This document shows positions 13,793 to 15,486 of a stretch of 15,486 nt of DNA, in pieces (the first letter of the stretch is position 1; every line of letters begins with the position of its first letter). The notes under the pieces are model-generated. The model was not told the origin of the DNA. It made no database searches and worked only from the letters and a program-made list of their open reading frames with translations. The position numbers and the translations under genes were made by a program. This DNA is from Betaproteobacteria bacterium (GTDB lineage: Bacteria; Pseudomonadota; Gammaproteobacteria; Burkholderiales; Burkholderiaceae_C), in the NCBI GenBank assembly GCA_009922295.1, contig RFWA01000020.1:1-15486 (forward strand), given 5' to 3'.

Positions 13793-14434
13793 TCAAGCTC
13801 GCGCCAAGACCCGCGCGTCCGCCGCCAGCCGCGTGATCCGCGCCCAGTCGCCACTGGCCAGCGCATCAGCCGGTACCAGCCAGGAGCCGCCGACACAAAC
13901 CACGTTTGGCAGGGCCAAGAACTCGGACGCATTGTGCGGCGTCACGCCGCCGGTTGGGCAAAACTTGACGTCAAAAAAGGGGCCGCTCCAGGCCTTGAGC
14001 ATCGCCGGGCCGCCAGCCTGTATCGCGGGAAAGAACTTGAGCTCGGAGAACCCATCTTCTTGTGCCTGCATGATCTCGCTGCCGGTGGCCACCCCCGGCA
14101 GCAGCGCCAGGCCGGCGTCGCGGCAAGCCTGGCCCACTGCCGGCGTGTAGCCGGGGCTTACCGCAAAGCGGGCGCCGGCGCGAGCCGCAGCCTGAGCGTC
14201 CACGCGGCTGCGCACCGTGCCGGCGCCGACCACCGCCTCGGGCAACGCGCGGGCAATGGCCTCGATGCAGGCCAGGGCCTGCGGCGTGCGCAGCGTGACC
14301 TCCAGCATACGGATACCGCCAGCCAGCAGCGCACGGGCCATGGGCACCGCGTGCGGCACGTCGGTCAGCACAATCACCGGGATCACCGGCGCGTCTTGCA
14401 TGACTTGCAGGGCGCTTAAGGTCGCTTTAGTCAT
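13793..14434 (-). CDS. eda: 2-dehydro-3-deoxy-phosphogluconate (KDPG) aldolase / 4-hydroxy-2-oxoglutarate aldolase
   Basis: The 213-residue class I aldolase has exactly the length of E. coli Eda. Its key residues fall on the same numbers: Glu45 (LEVTLRT), Arg49, and the Schiff-base Lys133 (ELKFFPA), with the phosphate-binding TGG at 161-163. It cleaves 2-keto-3-deoxy-6-phosphogluconate to pyruvate and glyceraldehyde 3-phosphate, the last Entner-Doudoroff step, in the cytoplasm. The ATG at 14434 is preceded by GAGGA, and the gene lies 32 bp after edd, so the two are co-transcribed. The gap of about 215 bp to the importer binding-protein gene contains a separate promoter candidate. The importer is therefore probably a distinct transcription unit, though read-through from eda is possible. 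Confidence 0.97.
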   Translation of the reverse strand: MTKATLSALQVMQDAPVIPVIVLTDVPHAVPMARALLAGGIRMLEVTLRTPQALACIEAIARALPEAVVGAGTVRSRVDAQAAARAGARFAVSPGYTPAVGQACRDAGLALLPGVATGSEIMQAQEDGFSELKFFPAIQAGGPAMLKAWSGPFFDVKFCPTGGVTPHNASEFLALPNVVCVGGSWLVPADALASGDWARITRLAADARVLARA

Positions 14435-14466
14435 AGGCTTGTCCTCGGGTTCGAATTTGGATTAGG

Positions 14467-15486
14467 TTACAGCCAGCTGCAGGCGCCCTGCTCTGCCGTC
14501 AAGGCGCTGCGACGCATGCCGGCAAACAGTTCGCGCCCCATGCCCAGACCATTGGCCGCACGCAAATGCTCGGGCATGGTGGCCACCTCGCGGGCCAGCC
14601 ACTCGGCCTCGGGCACCAGCACCTCGAGCCGACCGGCGGCCGCGTCCAGCCGGATCACATCGCCGTCGCGCAAGCGTGCCAGCGGCCCGCCATCGGCGGC
14701 TTCGGGAGAGACATGGATGGCAGCCGGCACTTTGCCCGAAGCGCCGCTCATGCGCCCGTCGGTCACCAGGGCCACCCGGAAACCCCGGCCTTGCAACACC
14801 GCCAGTGGCGGTGTGAGCTTGTGCAACTCGGGCATGCCATTGGCCTGTGGTACGGCCGAGATCTTGATCACAGATCGCCCCAATGGCCCTTGCAGCAACT
14901 TGAGACCACCGCTGGCACTGAACGGATGGGCAGCGGGTCGCACCACGCTCTCGTCCTTGGACGCAGCGGCAGTCTGCCAACGCAGGCCGGTACCGGCCGC
15001 CTCGGGGATGCCGGTGAACTCGCGCAGTCCGCCGCTGCGCACGGTCAGCACATCGGCGTGCATGAAGCCGGCGTCGAGCAGCTCACGGATGACAAAACCG
15101 GGGCCGCCGGCCGCCTGGAACTGGTTCACGTCGGCGCTGCCGTTGGGGTAAACGCGGCTCAGCAGGGGCACCACATCAGACAGGGCCGCAAAGTCGTCCC
15201 AGTCGATCACGATGCCGGCAGAGCGAGCAACCGCCACCCAGTGAATGAGGTGGTTGGTGGAACCGCCGGTCGCCAGCAGGGCCACCATCGCATTCACGAT
15301 GCAACGCTCATCGACCAGCACCCCTATAGGTGGAACCGGCTGCGCAGCAGCCTGATCCTGCCGGCCCAGTACGGTCCGCACAGCTTCCAGCGTCAATGCT
15401 TCGCGCAAGCCCTCACCAGGGTTGATGAAGGCTGTACCCGGCACGTGCAGGCCCATGGCTTCGAGCAGCATCTGGTTGCTGTTGGC
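14467..15486 (-). CDS. edd: Phosphogluconate dehydratase, C-terminal part (5' end beyond right edge)
   Basis: 339 residues and the stop are visible; the frame is open at the right edge. The first residues, ANSNQMLLEAMGLHVPG, closely match the corresponding E. coli Edd segment, placing the window edge a little before the middle of a roughly 600-residue protein. LLATGGSTNH and the DGRMSGASGK segment (with the serine thought to act in catalysis in the IlvD/Edd dehydratase family) are present. Edd is a 4Fe-4S dehydratase that converts 6-phosphogluconate to KDPG, the substrate of the adjacent Eda. The N-terminal cysteines that hold most of the cluster lie outside the window. Together with eda it shows that the organism uses the Entner-Doudoroff pathway. 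Confidence 0.96.
   Translation of the reverse strand, partial: ANSNQMLLEAMGLHVPGTAFINPGEGLREALTLEAVRTVLGRQDQAAAQPVPPIGVLVDERCIVNAMVALLATGGSTNHLIHWVAVARSAGIVIDWDDFAALSDVVPLLSRVYPNGSADVNQFQAAGGPGFVIRELLDAGFMHADVLTVRSGGLREFTGIPEAAGTGLRWQTAAASKDESVVRPAAHPFSASGGLKLLQGPLGRSVIKISAVPQANGMPELHKLTPPLAVLQGRGFRVALVTDGRMSGASGKVPAAIHVSPEAADGGPLARLRDGDVIRLDAAAGRLEVLVPEAEWLAREVATMPEHLRAANGLGMGRELFAGMRRSALTAEQGACSWL

Noticed and set aside
13740..13795. Rho-independent terminator after eda
   Set aside because: Candidate stems (GGCGG/CCGCC, and GACGC/GCGTC with a 2-nt gap) lack a following T-run or a workable loop.

Overview
The window looks like a chromosomal catabolic region from a high-GC proteobacterium. 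A betaproteobacterium of the Burkholderiales/Comamonadaceae type is my best guess, based on GC-rich codon use, short AGGAGA-type ribosome binding sites, Entner-Doudoroff genes and an abundance of solute-binding proteins. No rRNA, tRNA, IS element, CRISPR array or phage gene is visible. The genus is inference.

Left part (1-2411): a left-truncated iron-sulfur flavoprotein of the old yellow enzyme / 2,4-dienoyl-CoA reductase class runs leftward. Divergent from it is a short-chain dehydrogenase gene that has lost an internal segment of roughly 80-90 bp, including the NNAG region, and is frameshifted: a pseudogene.

Centre left (2422-5832, all minus strand): a tightly packed five-gene operon. In transcription order it encodes a SnoaL/NTF2-like protein, an FMN-dependent alpha-hydroxy acid dehydrogenase related to mandelate/lactate dehydrogenases, a P450 of the P450cam type, a small CYP-type 3Fe-4S/4Fe-4S ferredoxin, and a putidaredoxin-type 2Fe-2S ferredoxin. 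The last four genes overlap at start and stop codons or nearly so. No ferredoxin reductase is in the window.

Centre right (6040-9626, plus strand): a divergent operon of a thiamine-diphosphate enzyme, an intact short-chain dehydrogenase and a Tat/Sec-exported solute-binding protein. The 207-bp region between the two operons holds an AT-rich nested inverted repeat over candidate promoter elements and a strong stem-loop in the leader of the P450 operon.

Right part (9634-15486, minus strand): an ABC importer (solute-binding protein, fused two-domain permease, ATPase) whose binding protein is a paralogue of the plus-strand one, preceded by edd (truncated at the right edge) and eda of the Entner-Doudoroff pathway.

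Working model (inference): the divergent operons form one pathway that imports an organic compound, hydroxylates it with the P450, oxidises a hydroxy acid or alcohol to the oxo level with the FMN and SDR enzymes, and splits or decarboxylates the oxo compound with the ThDP enzyme. The two binding proteins may share a single permease/ATPase. The substrate cannot be read from the sequence.
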